Below, one piece after another: positions 9,164 to 18,519 of a stretch of DNA of 64,000 bases; positions within the stretch are counted from its first letter, which is position 1; the number at the start of each line of letters is the position of its first letter. This DNA is from Bacteroidales bacterium (GTDB lineage Bacteria > Bacteroidota > Bacteroidia > Bacteroidales > ML635J-15). The notes below the pieces were generated by a model. The model saw only the letters and a program-made list of their open reading frames with translations. It did not search any database and was not told the origin of the DNA. The stretch covers positions 62,001 to 126,000 of the forward strand of contig QKHS01000042.1 in assembly GCA_003249955.1 (NCBI GenBank), written 5' to 3'. A program made the position numbers and the translations under genes.

Positions 9164-9848
9164 TCAAAACTTTTTTTACAAGACTTAAAGCAAGTTCCAA
9201 CTGTTGTTCCCTGTTAAGGTCTGAATTATCAATTAAAACAGCATCTTCTGCTTTTTTCAACGGACTGTCAGCTCTGTTCTGATCAATATAGTCCCGTTCG
9301 GCAAGATTGTTTTTTATAGTATCGAAGCTTACTGTTTGATTTTTTGCAGCAAGCTCATCATACCTGCGTTGAGCTCTCACATCAATTGCGGCAGTAACAA
9401 AAATCTTAAGATCTGCATCAGGAAAAACAACCGTTCCTATATCGCGCCCGTCCATTACGACAGATTTGTTTTCGGACATGGCACGCTGTAGTAAAACCAT
9501 TTTTAATCTTACTTCGGGAATTGCACTTATAAAACTGACTTTTGAAGAAACTGTTATGTGCCTTATCTCGTCCTCAACATTTTCCCCGTTAAGAAATGTC
9601 AGAGGATTGTTATCAGAATCCAGCTCAAAATTTATTTCTATTTCATCAAGGCGTGAAAATAATTTTGTTTCATCCACAACATCTCCTTCTATCAGTTTAT
9701 TCCTGATCGCAAACAAAGTAACAGCTCTGTACATTGCCCCACTGTCAATATAAATAAAGCCCAGCTTACGGGAAAGTTCTCTTGCCAGAGTGCTTTTACC
9801 GCAGGAGGAAAAGCCGTCAACTGCTATTTTTACGGGTCTTGTTAACAC
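9153..9848 (-). CDS. cmk: Cytidylate kinase
   Basis: Phosphorylates CMP and dCMP with ATP, in the cytoplasm. It has a P-loop GFSSCGKS (12-19), the YIDSGAMYRAVT substrate segment, the MDGRDIGTVVFPDA motif characteristic of CMP kinases and the RAQRRYDEL lid. The length is 231 residues. It overlaps ispH by 11 nt and lies about 120 nt downstream of porQ on the same strand, so the three may share a transcript. The role in nucleotide metabolism is certain; the link with T9SS is positional only. Confidence 0.97.
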   Translation of the reverse strand: MLTRPVKIAVDGFSSCGKSTLARELSRKLGFIYIDSGAMYRAVTLFAIRNKLIEGDVVDETKLFSRLDEIEINFELDSDNNPLTFLNGENVEDEIRHITVSSKVSFISAIPEVRLKMVLLQRAMSENKSVVMDGRDIGTVVFPDADLKIFVTAAIDVRAQRRYDELAAKNQTVSFDTIKNNLAERDYIDQNRADSPLKKAEDAVLIDNSDLNREQQLELALSLVKKVLNEG

Positions 9849-9967
9849 ATTAATTGATTTTAAGTTACAAATTTAAAAAAAACGGGAATAAATAAGCCGT
9901 ACACGGAGGTTTTATTTATCAAAGCCGTAAATAAATAATTGCAGAATAAGATTAAATTCAGATCAGA

Positions 9968-11041
9968 CTATACCTGTCTCCGGTAAAATGCATTCAGGTT
10001 TACACCCACGCTAATATGGTTTGATCCTCCGGCCAGATGATATGATGCATATCCGTAACTTATATTAAACTTTGCCAGTTTAAGTCCGAATCCGATAGAC
10101 ATCCCTACCAGTTTAGGTGCAGTCTGTAAAGCAAGTTCTGAACGTCTGCGATAATTATACCCAAGTGCAATAAAGAAATTATCATGAGGTACTATTTCAA
10201 CTCCCACAATTACATGGCTGATAAGCTCATCGCCAAACTCTCCCACTTTGTTCATGGTTTTAGAGAGTTTTTGTCCGAAAGTTGAATCGGCAACAGCAGT
10301 ATTTATTTCATATGTATTATCAAAGACACTTGTGTAGGTAAGATTCCAGTTCAGCAAATCCTGAGCAGTAATGGAGAAACGGAAAGGAGCATGGGCAAGT
10401 TTTTTTGTAATTCCCATCTGAACATCAAATGGCAAAGGTTCCCGAAAACCGGGGGTGTATGGTTTTAGCTGTATTCCAAGATTCTTAACAACAAGTCCGG
10501 CAGATAATAATCTGGCAGTATCTATGTAGGAAAGGCCTGCATCAAGGGCAAGCCCTGAAGAATAATACTGAAAAAATGATGAATAAACGGTTTTAAGATT
10601 AACACCATAGTGTAATTTTGGACTGATTTGATCTGAATATGCAATATTAAATGAATATTCGGACGGAACAAAGTCTCCCAATATTTCACCGGTTTCATCT
10701 GAATGAATAAATTTACCGTAATTAATGTACTGCATTCCTGCAGCAAACGTTCCTATTTTATCAAAATGCCTGGCATATGAAAGATATCCAAAATTTATGT
10801 CGCTGAGGTAATTAATGTAGTTAATAGCAATCTTGTTGTCCATTTCGGATCGCAATAATCCCGGATTATTAAGCACAAAATTAAGGTCGTTGTCATAATG
10901 AGATACGTTATTCCCACCCATTGAAGCTATTCTGGCTCCTGATGGTAAATTCAGAAACTCGTACGTATTATCACCTCCGCTTTGCGCAAAACTGACCAAC
11001 ACGATTATGCCCAGTAATATTGTAAAAATTGTTCTCTTCAT
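9968..11041 (-). CDS. porQ: Type IX secretion system protein PorQ
   Basis: Outer-membrane barrel protein of the PorV/PorQ (FadL-like) group, part of the T9SS attachment machinery. It starts with a signal peptide (about 1-19), then the motif YEFLNLPSGARIASMGGNNVS, shared by PorV/PorQ relatives, followed by alternating amphipathic strands and an aromatic C-terminus (FYRRQV). The 357-residue length and the position directly upstream of cmk are usual for porQ. In studied species PorQ works with PorU, PorV and PorZ on removal and replacement of the sorting domain. Five predicted T9SS substrates are encoded in this window. Paralogy with PorV is the main alternative, but the neighbourhood favours PorQ. 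Confidence 0.85.
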   Translation of the reverse strand: MKRTIFTILLGIIVLVSFAQSGGDNTYEFLNLPSGARIASMGGNNVSHYDNDLNFVLNNPGLLRSEMDNKIAINYINYLSDINFGYLSYARHFDKIGTFAAGMQYINYGKFIHSDETGEILGDFVPSEYSFNIAYSDQISPKLHYGVNLKTVYSSFFQYYSSGLALDAGLSYIDTARLLSAGLVVKNLGIQLKPYTPGFREPLPFDVQMGITKKLAHAPFRFSITAQDLLNWNLTYTSVFDNTYEINTAVADSTFGQKLSKTMNKVGEFGDELISHVIVGVEIVPHDNFFIALGYNYRRRSELALQTAPKLVGMSIGFGLKLAKFNISYGYASYHLAGGSNHISVGVNLNAFYRRQV

Positions 11042-11134
11042 TTACCAATTTTTTGCAAAAATAAAATAATATTACACTAACGCTTTAATTTCGTTAATAT
11101 TGTTTAACACAAAACCATGCAATAAGTTTAAAAC

Positions 11135-11596
11135 TCACAACTTACCTGCTGCACGCAATTTTTCCAGCCTGATAAAAATATTTTCCACTACCGGACAGGT
11201 TTCTGTGTTTTTCAGGCTCAGATTAAGAATACTCTTAATATTTTTCTGATTTGTATGAGGATATTCACGACATGCTTTGGGCCTGGATTTATATACGATA
11301 CAAAAATTATCATCCATCAGAAAAGGGCATGGCATAGATTTGAAAACATAATCGTTATCCTCGTCAATTCTGAGATAAGTCTGTATAAATACCGAGGTTT
11401 TAATTTTCAAATGATCTGCAAGTCTTTCTATATCCGTGTCTGTAATGCGCGGGCCAAGTCCGCTGCAACATTTTCCGCAATCAAGGCAATCAATCTTTTC
11501 AAATTCAGAATTATGTAAATCCAGAAAAGTCTGATCCAATGTCTTCGGATTAATTTTTCTGAGTTTTTTCAGCAATTCAGAATAATCCTTTTCCAT
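11135..11596 (-). CDS. YkgJ-family cysteine cluster protein
   Basis: A 153-residue protein of the zinc- or iron-chelating YkgJ/CxxCxxCC group. The N-terminal CLDCGKCCSG motif and the central CPFLMDDNFC...RPKACREYPH segment give the usual set of metal-ligand cysteines. There is no signal peptide. The biochemical function of this family is not established in general; some members are associated with metal-dependent maturation. It starts 6 nt after the secreted nuclease gene's stop codon and is probably co-transcribed with it. Confidence 0.85.
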   Translation of the reverse strand: MEKDYSELLKKLRKINPKTLDQTFLDLHNSEFEKIDCLDCGKCCSGLGPRITDTDIERLADHLKIKTSVFIQTYLRIDEDNDYVFKSMPCPFLMDDNFCIVYKSRPKACREYPHTNQKNIKSILNLSLKNTETCPVVENIFIRLEKLRAAGKL

Positions 11597-11602
11597 TTTG
11601 TT

Positions 11603-12871
11603 TTACTTGCTTTTTATTATTCTGAATGATTGATTGATCCCTTCACCGCTAAAATTCAGAATATACATTCCGCTACCAAGTCCGCTTATGTCATGGGTAT
11701 AAATATTGTTAGGTTCTGAAGTTATAGTACTTTCAAATAACCTACTGCCTGCAACAGAATATAACGAAACGGTAATATCCTTCTCATAGCTTGTCTTTAA
11801 CTGATATTTCAATTCATCTGAAACAGGATTAACAATATTTGCATAAAACATCGGATCGGAAGACATGCTGGCAACTCCGTTCTGGTTTCCCATATAAAAC
11901 TCGGCAACAACAGGAAGATGGTCACTCATATTATAAAGTGCACTTATAACATTTGCCGGCAAAGTTGAATTAGCCGGAGAGTTGATGCTTCCGTTAAACC
12001 TCAGTCCGTCCTGTCCTACTGCCCAATAAGAACCTGACTTATACTCAATACCGGCTGTTCCGTCTTTTACTGATGAACTTATCAGAATAAAATCAAATCT
12101 GTCATCCATCCCTCCGTAGCTGTGGCAATCAGAATCGGATGCCGAGTGTGTTGACTGTGTGTGATAATTACGAAACGAGTAATTATTATTCCATTCTCCA
12201 AGCTGATCAACCGGATCATAAAAAGCCAGATTCGGATAAGACGGGTTTATAAGTTTTTGAAAACATTGTTCTTCGTAAGTGTAAACATTAAAATCGCCGA
12301 CGATTACATAATTTTCATTTGATCCCAGATTCTGGAGATAATTCATTAATTGCTGTACCATTGCTGCACGGTCGGCCGCATCCTCTGATGTGTTCCCTGC
12401 TTTAAGATGAGAGATTACAACATTAAAATAGAGTGTTTCTGTGGTATTAAGGTATTTAAGTTTATAAATATTAATGTCTCTTACATCTGTTGTAATAACA
12501 GGTTGAGAGACAAGCTGAAATTTGTTTTTGTCATAAAATAAACCATTTACCAGATACGATCCTGTAGGAGATGCTGCCAGCCATCTGGTTTCACCACCTG
12601 TATTTAAAGAATTCCCAAGAATATAATTAGTTGTATATGAAGCACTTACATTGGTTCCAACTTCACAAACGGCCAGAATATCCGGCTGTTGATTCGAAAC
12701 AATAGTATTAAGATATGCAGCTTTAGCGACGTGCGAATTGTTTGCTTCGGTACAATAACTGGTATAATTGTTAAAGTTCAGCAAATTGTAAGTCATGAGT
12801 TTTATTGTCTCCTGAGAAAAGGAAACTATTCCTGTAATAAGGAATAATCCTGTAAATAAGAAATTTTTCAT
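11603..12871 (-). CDS. Secreted endonuclease/exonuclease/phosphatase-fold protein with T9SS sorting domain
   Basis: The start at 12871 (MKNFLFTGLF) was chosen over the in-frame ATG at 12904 because it opens directly on a signal peptide. The EEP fold follows with MTYNLLNF, the AVCEVGTN catalytic Glu motif, VGDFNVYT and the final MSDHLPVVAEF with the catalytic Asp-His pair. The last 80 or so residues are a type A sorting domain (ANIVNPVSDELKYQL ... GMYILNFSGEG). This predicts a metal-dependent nuclease or phosphodiesterase exported by T9SS to the surface or medium. The substrate cannot be told from sequence; DNA is plausible. It is followed closely by the YkgJ-type gene. Confidence 0.85.
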   Translation of the reverse strand: MKNFLFTGLFLITGIVSFSQETIKLMTYNLLNFNNYTSYCTEANNSHVAKAAYLNTIVSNQQPDILAVCEVGTNVSASYTTNYILGNSLNTGGETRWLAASPTGSYLVNGLFYDKNKFQLVSQPVITTDVRDINIYKLKYLNTTETLYFNVVISHLKAGNTSEDAADRAAMVQQLMNYLQNLGSNENYVIVGDFNVYTYEEQCFQKLINPSYPNLAFYDPVDQLGEWNNNYSFRNYHTQSTHSASDSDCHSYGGMDDRFDFILISSSVKDGTAGIEYKSGSYWAVGQDGLRFNGSINSPANSTLPANVISALYNMSDHLPVVAEFYMGNQNGVASMSSDPMFYANIVNPVSDELKYQLKTSYEKDITVSLYSVAGSRLFESTITSEPNNIYTHDISGLGSGMYILNFSGEGINQSFRIIKSK

Positions 12872-12942
12872 TTTATAATATTTAAAAAACATTGCAGTCC
12901 CCATTTGAGCGGAGACTGCAACGCAAGTGTGTAATTAATTTT

Positions 12943-15831
12943 TTAATTCAGAATCTGCTTTTTTTCTACTTCGATAATTTTCCCGTATTTTGCAAGTTTC
13001 TCCATGTCAATAGACTTTTTATTGCCTACAATGGTAATCAGCATAGGACGACCAGCAATATTTGCTTTGTAGAAAGCCATAATTCCGTCAAAATCAAGAC
13101 CGGAGAATACTTTGTATTGAATTGTTTTTGGATCTTCTTTATACCCCTGTAATTTCCAGGATTCAACAGTTTCGCTTAAATCTCTCCATTCAGGTTTTGT
13201 GCTGTTAACCGATTGTATTAATGCTGATTTAATGTCTGCCATACGATTCTTTTTGCAAGGCATTTGGTTAATAAGGCTATCCATTACGCTTATTGCATCA
13301 ATAGTTTTATCGCTTTGTGTACCTACAAAAGCCTGAAGGTATCCGTTTTCACTCATCACCTGGCCATTTCTGTAAACAGCATAAGCTGAATAAGCCATTG
13401 AGCGGAACTCACGTATTTCCTGAAACACGAGTGCAGACATTCCTGTCCCGAAATATTGATTAAATGCAGCAGCCACTGCCCTTTCTTTCGGATCGTTTTT
13501 TTCTCCCTGAACATAGAAATATATTCTGCTCTGTAAAGATTTGGGATCATCCAGAATGATAATTGTATTTTCTTTATATTCTGTTCTTGGCAATACAACC
13601 GGGAAACTTTCAGCAGACTCTTTAAGTGAATGATTAAAATTCTCTTTAAAATAACCTGCAATATCTTCAACATTGAGAGTTCCGGAATAATGCACGCTGA
13701 CATTTTCTTTAAGTATTGCTTCCAGAAGAGACAGCAAATCCTCAGATTTAAGTTTCTCTACTTCCTTTTGTGTTGTCCTTCTGAGATAAGGGGAATTTTC
13801 ACCATAAACACCGTATTTAAATAAAGCTCCGGCAAGTTCATCCGGAGAACTGCTTTCAAATTTTCTCATAAAAGCAGCATTTTGAGTGAGATTTTTAAGT
13901 TTGGAGTCGTCCTTAGCAGGTTTTTTCAACAATGACAGAATAAGATCCATAGATTCTTTAAAGTATTTATCAAAGCCATCAATGTTTATGATAAAATAAT
14001 TATCCTCTGCACTTACAGAAAACGAACAGCCGTACTGCTGAAGTTTATTGTTAAATTCATTTAGTTCTGCATCCTGGGTTCCGATAAGCTGCAAATATTC
14101 GGCAAGTTGCTCATAACGGTTATCGTTAATAATTCCTGTCTTAAATTTGAGAGAAAGATTAAAAATCTCATTAACAGTATTGTTTACGGCATATATTTGA
14201 ACTCCGTTCTTAAGATCCGCAGTATTTAAATCTTTATCGAAATTGATAAATTCCGGTTCAGATTTTTGTTCAGGCATCTTCTCAAATTTCTTTGCAAATT
14301 CTGATTTTGCTTCTGTATTCTCCGGAATTACAGGATCAAATCCGGGTTTTTCAAGCTTATCCTTTTTCGGGAAGCCCATTTTAGACTGGAATGAAAGATA
14401 ATCATTGCTGAGATATTGACCGGACACGCGTCTTATATCGTCTATCGTTATAGCGGCAATTTCATCGGGATATTTAAGAATTTCGTCCCATGTTTTGTTT
14501 GATGTAAATAATTGTGCAATAAGAAATGCCCTTTCGGTAGAATTTTCGAGCGATTGCTGATGTTCTTTAATCAGGTTTAACTTAACTGCTTCAAAAAATT
14601 CTTCATCAATATCTCCGCTTTGCAATCTGATAATTTCATCATGAACAAGTTTTTCTGCTTTTTTAAACGATTGTCCTACAATTTTAGGAACATAAAGTAC
14701 CATTAAAGCGCCATGATCGTTTCTTATATCATTAAAGCAGACAACTTCCATCAACTCTCCGTCAAGACTCAGTTTGTCGAGATAACCGGTAGAAGATGAA
14801 TTGCTGAGCAGTGACTGACAAACATTAAGTGCAACCTCGTCTTTGTCATTTGCTTTAACTGTTCTGAACCCCATAAGGCCAACTTTAACAGGGGTTATAC
14901 GTGCTTCAACTTTCTCAACACCGTTAAATGCCTCTTCTTTATATTCGGGATATTCAGGAACTTCGCCTTTTTCCCATTCTCCGAAGTATTTTTTAATCAT
15001 TGGCATTATTTCTTCTGTTTTGAAGTTTCCGGTCAACACCAAAGCCATATTGTTAGCAACATAATATGTTTTGTACATATTCCTCATGTTGTTAAGAGAA
15101 GGATTTTTTATGTGATCGGCAGTTCCGATAACTGTCTGGGTTCCGTAAGGATGGTTTTTATAGAAATTACTATAGAACGTTTCGATAAGGCTTGTCCCGA
15201 AGTCATCCATGTACATGTTTTTTTCCTCAAAAACTGTTTCAAGCTCGGATTGAAATAATCTGAAAACAGGATTTTTGAACCTGTGACTGTATAATTCCAT
15301 CCATTTTTCCATTTGGTTTTTAGGGAAAATGTTAAAATATGCTACAATTTCTTCCGATGTAAAGGCATTAACTCCGCTGGAACCAATCTGGTCGAGCAAT
15401 CTGTCAAGTTCATTGGGGATTGCATACTTCCCGGCCTCAAGAGACAGTTCATTTATGCTTTTCTGAATTTCTTTACGCTGGTCTTCATCAGTTGTCTTAG
15501 CCAGTTCTTCATATTTATCTGCAATTTTATCCAGAACCACTTTCTCTTTTTCATAATCGACAGTTCCCAACTCATCAGTTCCTTTAAACATCATATGTTC
15601 CAGATAATGAGAAGTCCCGGTATGATCTGCAGGGTCGTATTTCCCTCCGGTTTTAATAATAACCGCACCCAAAACATTAGGCACACTGTGATCTTCATTA
15701 AGATAAACACTTAATCCGTTATCGAGTTTAAAACTCCTGACTTTAAGATTGAGATCCTTCTCCTTAGGCTGCGCCAGAACGACGAAAGATAATGACAATG
15801 CAAATGCAAATAATAATAATTTGATTTTCAT
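12943..15831 (-). CDS. M16 family zinc peptidase (two-module, pitrilysin-like)
   Basis: A 962-residue secreted or periplasmic peptidase. A signal peptide (about 1-20) is followed by the inverted zinc motif HYLEH (His75, Glu78, His79) and the downstream ligand segment ELETVFEEKNMY. The first M16 module covers about 30-480 and an M16_C-like second module about 540-940. The second module lacks the HxxEH motif, as expected for the inactive half. It probably degrades periplasmic peptides. The gene begins 8 nt after the stop of the cyclophilin-like lipoprotein gene, so both form one unit. Confidence 0.93.
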   Translation of the reverse strand: MKIKLLLFAFALSLSFVVLAQPKEKDLNLKVRSFKLDNGLSVYLNEDHSVPNVLGAVIIKTGGKYDPADHTGTSHYLEHMMFKGTDELGTVDYEKEKVVLDKIADKYEELAKTTDEDQRKEIQKSINELSLEAGKYAIPNELDRLLDQIGSSGVNAFTSEEIVAYFNIFPKNQMEKWMELYSHRFKNPVFRLFQSELETVFEEKNMYMDDFGTSLIETFYSNFYKNHPYGTQTVIGTADHIKNPSLNNMRNMYKTYYVANNMALVLTGNFKTEEIMPMIKKYFGEWEKGEVPEYPEYKEEAFNGVEKVEARITPVKVGLMGFRTVKANDKDEVALNVCQSLLSNSSSTGYLDKLSLDGELMEVVCFNDIRNDHGALMVLYVPKIVGQSFKKAEKLVHDEIIRLQSGDIDEEFFEAVKLNLIKEHQQSLENSTERAFLIAQLFTSNKTWDEILKYPDEIAAITIDDIRRVSGQYLSNDYLSFQSKMGFPKKDKLEKPGFDPVIPENTEAKSEFAKKFEKMPEQKSEPEFINFDKDLNTADLKNGVQIYAVNNTVNEIFNLSLKFKTGIINDNRYEQLAEYLQLIGTQDAELNEFNNKLQQYGCSFSVSAEDNYFIINIDGFDKYFKESMDLILSLLKKPAKDDSKLKNLTQNAAFMRKFESSSPDELAGALFKYGVYGENSPYLRRTTQKEVEKLKSEDLLSLLEAILKENVSVHYSGTLNVEDIAGYFKENFNHSLKESAESFPVVLPRTEYKENTIIILDDPKSLQSRIYFYVQGEKNDPKERAVAAAFNQYFGTGMSALVFQEIREFRSMAYSAYAVYRNGQVMSENGYLQAFVGTQSDKTIDAISVMDSLINQMPCKKNRMADIKSALIQSVNSTKPEWRDLSETVESWKLQGYKEDPKTIQYKVFSGLDFDGIMAFYKANIAGRPMLITIVGNKKSIDMEKLAKYGKIIEVEKKQILN

Positions 15832-15839
15832 AATGTTTG

Positions 15840-16712
15840 CTATTTTAAGTTCTTAAATTCTTTTTTTGTTAAAATTCGGGCCGACAAGATATAAATATTT
15901 TCCTTAGGTTGGTTATACAGATTTGTTCTGAGTTTTGAAAGTTTTGTTAAAATCCCGGTTCCATATACAATTTCGCCAAAAACAGTATATTGTCCGTCGT
16001 AAACCGGAGCCCCGCCATACTCAGAATAAATATCCATCTGATAATCATTCATCTTAAAAAGTTTATTCCCGTCTTTTTCTATTTCAGGAATAACAAATTT
16101 CGTCAATTCTGCATATAACCGGCTCCATTCACTGTTTTTCATTTCAGTTCTGTAATAATCCAGACTGTCTTTATATACCTTGTTTTCAGGTTTATCAAGA
16201 AATACTGTCATATAGTCAGCAACAAGAGGCGCATTTCGTTTAGCTTCGAGAGTTCTCAGCATTTTTTCATCTGTTTTTATTCCTTCTACTACATAAAACA
16301 ACTCCGAATCTGAAAATTTATCAGGATTCTTGCCGTTCGGCGCTCTAAGCATTCCTACTGCACCTGTTTTATTAAGTAATTTCTCATTCATTTCCGAATT
16401 TATATGCTTTTTTCTGAGACTATTATCTAAAAATTCATCTTCTGTTATATTTTCAGGCAACCCTAATTTCATAATTCCGTTAGGTATAACAGAGTAAACA
16501 AGGCAGGAATCATAGATTCCGTTATTGACATTGCTGATAAAATTATCTCTGTGTAAAGGAGTTCCTTCATACAGGCCAATTACAAAATCGCCTTCGGTAG
16601 TTGTAATCTGAGCATAATTTTTAATTTTTGCAGGATTTCTGATAACGGAACAAGAATAAAAGCCTGAAAAAATGATAAAAATTAGTATGCAAAAAATATT
16701 AGTTTTATTCAT
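15840..16712 (-). CDS. Cyclophilin-type lipoprotein, probably inactive as an isomerase
   Basis: A signal peptide with a lipobox (GFYSC) predicts a lipoprotein. The domain begins like a bacterial cyclophilin (ITTTEGDFVIGLYEGTPLHRDNFISNVNNGIYDSC), and later has the GAVGMLRAPNG and YGGAPVYDGQYTVFGEIVYG elements. Two catalytic sites are altered: the usual FHRVI..FM.QGG segment reads VYSVIPNGIMKLG, so the catalytic Arg is Ser, and the SQFFI strand reads SELFYVV. An insertion of about 70 residues separates the two halves of the domain. It is followed by the M16 peptidase 8 nt away. A chaperone or scaffold role without isomerase activity is an inference. Confidence 0.75.
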   Translation of the reverse strand: MNKTNIFCILIFIIFSGFYSCSVIRNPAKIKNYAQITTTEGDFVIGLYEGTPLHRDNFISNVNNGIYDSCLVYSVIPNGIMKLGLPENITEDEFLDNSLRKKHINSEMNEKLLNKTGAVGMLRAPNGKNPDKFSDSELFYVVEGIKTDEKMLRTLEAKRNAPLVADYMTVFLDKPENKVYKDSLDYYRTEMKNSEWSRLYAELTKFVIPEIEKDGNKLFKMNDYQMDIYSEYGGAPVYDGQYTVFGEIVYGTGILTKLSKLRTNLYNQPKENIYILSARILTKKEFKNLK

Positions 16713-16721
16713 TAAAAATTA

Positions 16722-16768
16722 TTTGATTTGTAAAAAATAAATTAGTAATATTGTAAGTTACAAAAATA
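16722..16768. promoter_or_regulatory. Divergent promoter pair
   Basis: Plus strand: a TTTG at 16722-16725 lies 20 nt before TAATATTG (16746-16753), one mismatch from the Bacteroidota -7 box TAnnTTTG, facing the lipoprotein gene at 16788. Minus strand: a perfect -7 box, TATTTTTG (complement of 16761-16768), faces the cyclophilin-like gene that ends upstream at 16712. The two overlap, so they may compete. Confidence 0.5.
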
Positions 16769-16787
16769 AAACAAATTGTTATAAATT

Positions 16788-17201
16788 ATGAAGAGATTTA
16801 CTAATGTTGCCATAATTGTTGCAATCCTTGCAGGAGTAGTAGTTTTTAACTATAGTTGTAAACCTGAAGACCCACCAAAGGCTGTTGTTGAGGTTGTTGA
16901 TGAAGATAATGAACCTGTTGAAAAGGCAATGGTAATCGTAAAAGCCGCAAATTCTGACAGTGCACATACGGTTGTTTATTTGTTAAACGAAGCAAAAGCT
17001 GTTGCAGATACACAGTACACAGATGATGAAGGAAAAGTTTATTATGACTTTAAATACGAAGCTATTTATAAAGTTGAGGTTACCAAAGGAACAGACCGCA
17101 CTCATCCTTTTGCAAGAAGAGGTGTTGGCATTTTGATTCTTGAAAATGATAAAGAGGTAACATCTAAAATTGAAGTAAACGAACAAACGGTCTTCAATTA
17201 A
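16788..17201 (+). CDS. Small lipoprotein with carboxypeptidase-regulatory-like fold
   Basis: A 137-residue protein with a signal sequence and lipobox (FNYSC, Cys near residue 25), so probably anchored in a membrane facing the periplasm or cell surface. The rest reads like a single beta-sandwich of the carboxypeptidase regulatory or Ig-like type: AVVEVVDEDNEPVEKAMVIV, then YTDDEGKVYYDFKYEAIYKVEV. I do not recognise a specific family. It lies 28 nt upstream of a T9SS cargo gene on the same strand and may share its transcript. Confidence 0.7.
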   Translation: MKRFTNVAIIVAILAGVVVFNYSCKPEDPPKAVVEVVDEDNEPVEKAMVIVKAANSDSAHTVVYLLNEAKAVADTQYTDDEGKVYYDFKYEAIYKVEVTKGTDRTHPFARRGVGILILENDKEVTSKIEVNEQTVFN

Positions 17202-17229
17202 ACCTGACAAAACAAAACCCAACCACACC

Positions 17230-18381
17230 ATGAAAAGATATTTACTTTTCTGCCTGTTAGCAATATCAGGTTTTAATCTTATTGCACAAATTTCAATTGT
17301 AAGAACGGATTTTGTTGATGTAAACGACTCTATTCCAAGAATTTACTATTCTTTTGAAGAAGAAGGAAGCAGTTTCCCAACGGACAGTATTATGCCGGAA
17401 GACATGGTTTTTGACGATCCTGTTTTCCCCGTAATAATTCATGATACTTTAGTATATTTTCCGTCTTCGGAAACAGACACGGAAGGACTTTTCCCAGAAG
17501 CAACCTGTGCTTTTAGCACACGTGACGGATTTATAATGCATCTTAAAATTACAGATGCAAGTGTTGAGCTTATAGGAATGCAGGGACAACTTCCTTTTAC
17601 AGGAGACATTATGAATCTCGAATTTATTGATAATCTGACAATGGAAGAATTCCCGTGTAATTATAACAATCAGATTCTTGATCAGGGAGCAGCTTATGAC
17701 AAGCAACCGATATCCATGTTTGAATCAATAATTCCTGCTGACACTTACTCACAACTGACTATGTGGTTTGACACTGTAAGGTTTTTAATGAATGCCAAAA
17801 TAAATACTTCTTTTGACGAGTATGCTGACATACAGTTTGTGGGGGATTCGAATCAAAACGGCACATTTCAGTATTTGCGCGAAAACCGCAAAATGATAAC
17901 ATCTCTGGACGTACAGTTAAGGAGCAAATTTGGAGGAGCATACACATCATTAAGTGATATTCCGGGTGTAGGAGACCAGTTGCCAATGGAACTTCCGATT
18001 GTTGACACTACAAACACACATGCATATTGGGCTAAAGGCTGGAAAAGCCCGTTACTGGAGATAGAATACAATACTTCATATGATTCCGTTTACAGCATGA
18101 CATTCAGATACGCATATTTAAGCTATGTAAATACTGCCATAAGTTCAAAAATAAAAATATATCCAAATCCTTCTGAAGATTTTGTCAACTTTTATTTGGA
18201 AGATATTCAGGAATGTAGTTTATTTGTATTCTCTGCTGACGGACGTTTGATGACAACTGCAAAGCTGAATTCAAACAACACCGGAATCGACATAAGCAGT
18301 TATGCGTCAGGAACTTATATATACCAGATTCTTGACAAAAACAAAGTTCCTGTTGCCGGAGGGAAGTTGTTGAAGAATTAA
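17230..18381 (+). CDS. Secreted protein of unknown function with T9SS type A sorting domain
   Basis: 383 residues: a signal peptide (1-19, ending FNLIAQ), a central region without recognisable enzyme motifs (about 20-300), and a sorting domain from KIKIYPNPSEDFVNFY to the basic end GGKLLKN. The central part is rich in aromatic and acidic residues and might be a beta-sandwich. The product is expected on the cell surface or in the medium. The stop codon lies 4 nt before a tRNA-Ala gene, so read-through into the tRNA is possible unless processing separates them. Confidence 0.75.
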   Translation: MKRYLLFCLLAISGFNLIAQISIVRTDFVDVNDSIPRIYYSFEEEGSSFPTDSIMPEDMVFDDPVFPVIIHDTLVYFPSSETDTEGLFPEATCAFSTRDGFIMHLKITDASVELIGMQGQLPFTGDIMNLEFIDNLTMEEFPCNYNNQILDQGAAYDKQPISMFESIIPADTYSQLTMWFDTVRFLMNAKINTSFDEYADIQFVGDSNQNGTFQYLRENRKMITSLDVQLRSKFGGAYTSLSDIPGVGDQLPMELPIVDTTNTHAYWAKGWKSPLLEIEYNTSYDSVYSMTFRYAYLSYVNTAISSKIKIYPNPSEDFVNFYLEDIQECSLFVFSADGRLMTTAKLNSNNTGIDISSYASGTYIYQILDKNKVPVAGGKLLKN

Positions 18382-18385
18382 ATAC

Positions 18386-18459
18386 GGGGCATTAGCTCAT
18401 CTGGCTAGAGCGTTAGACTGGCAGTCTAGAGGTGATCGGTTCGAGTCCGATATGCTCCA
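18386..18459 (+). tRNA. tRNA-Ala, anticodon GGC
   Basis: A 74-nt cloverleaf folds fully: acceptor GGGGCAT with ATGCTCC and discriminator A, D stem GCTC/GAGC, anticodon stem TTAGA/TCTAG with loop CTGGCAG, and T arm ATCGG-TTCGAGT-CCGAT. The anticodon is GGC (Ala, GCC/GCU codons). The acceptor has a G3:U70 wobble pair, the main alanine identity element, which confirms the assignment. CCA is not fully encoded (the sequence after the discriminator is CAA). Confidence 0.95.
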
Positions 18460-18460
18460 C

Positions 18461-18487
18461 AAGGTTTGCAATTGCAAACCTTTTTTT
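18461..18487 (+). terminator. Intrinsic terminator after tRNA-Ala
   Basis: A perfect 22-nt palindrome, AAGGTTTGCAA followed by its complement (18461-18482), is continued by a T run to 18487. It begins 2 nt after the tRNA discriminator base and is the obvious transcript end. Confidence 0.85.
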
Positions 18488-18519
18488 GTTTTATCAGATG
18501 TTTGCTTACTTATCTTGGG

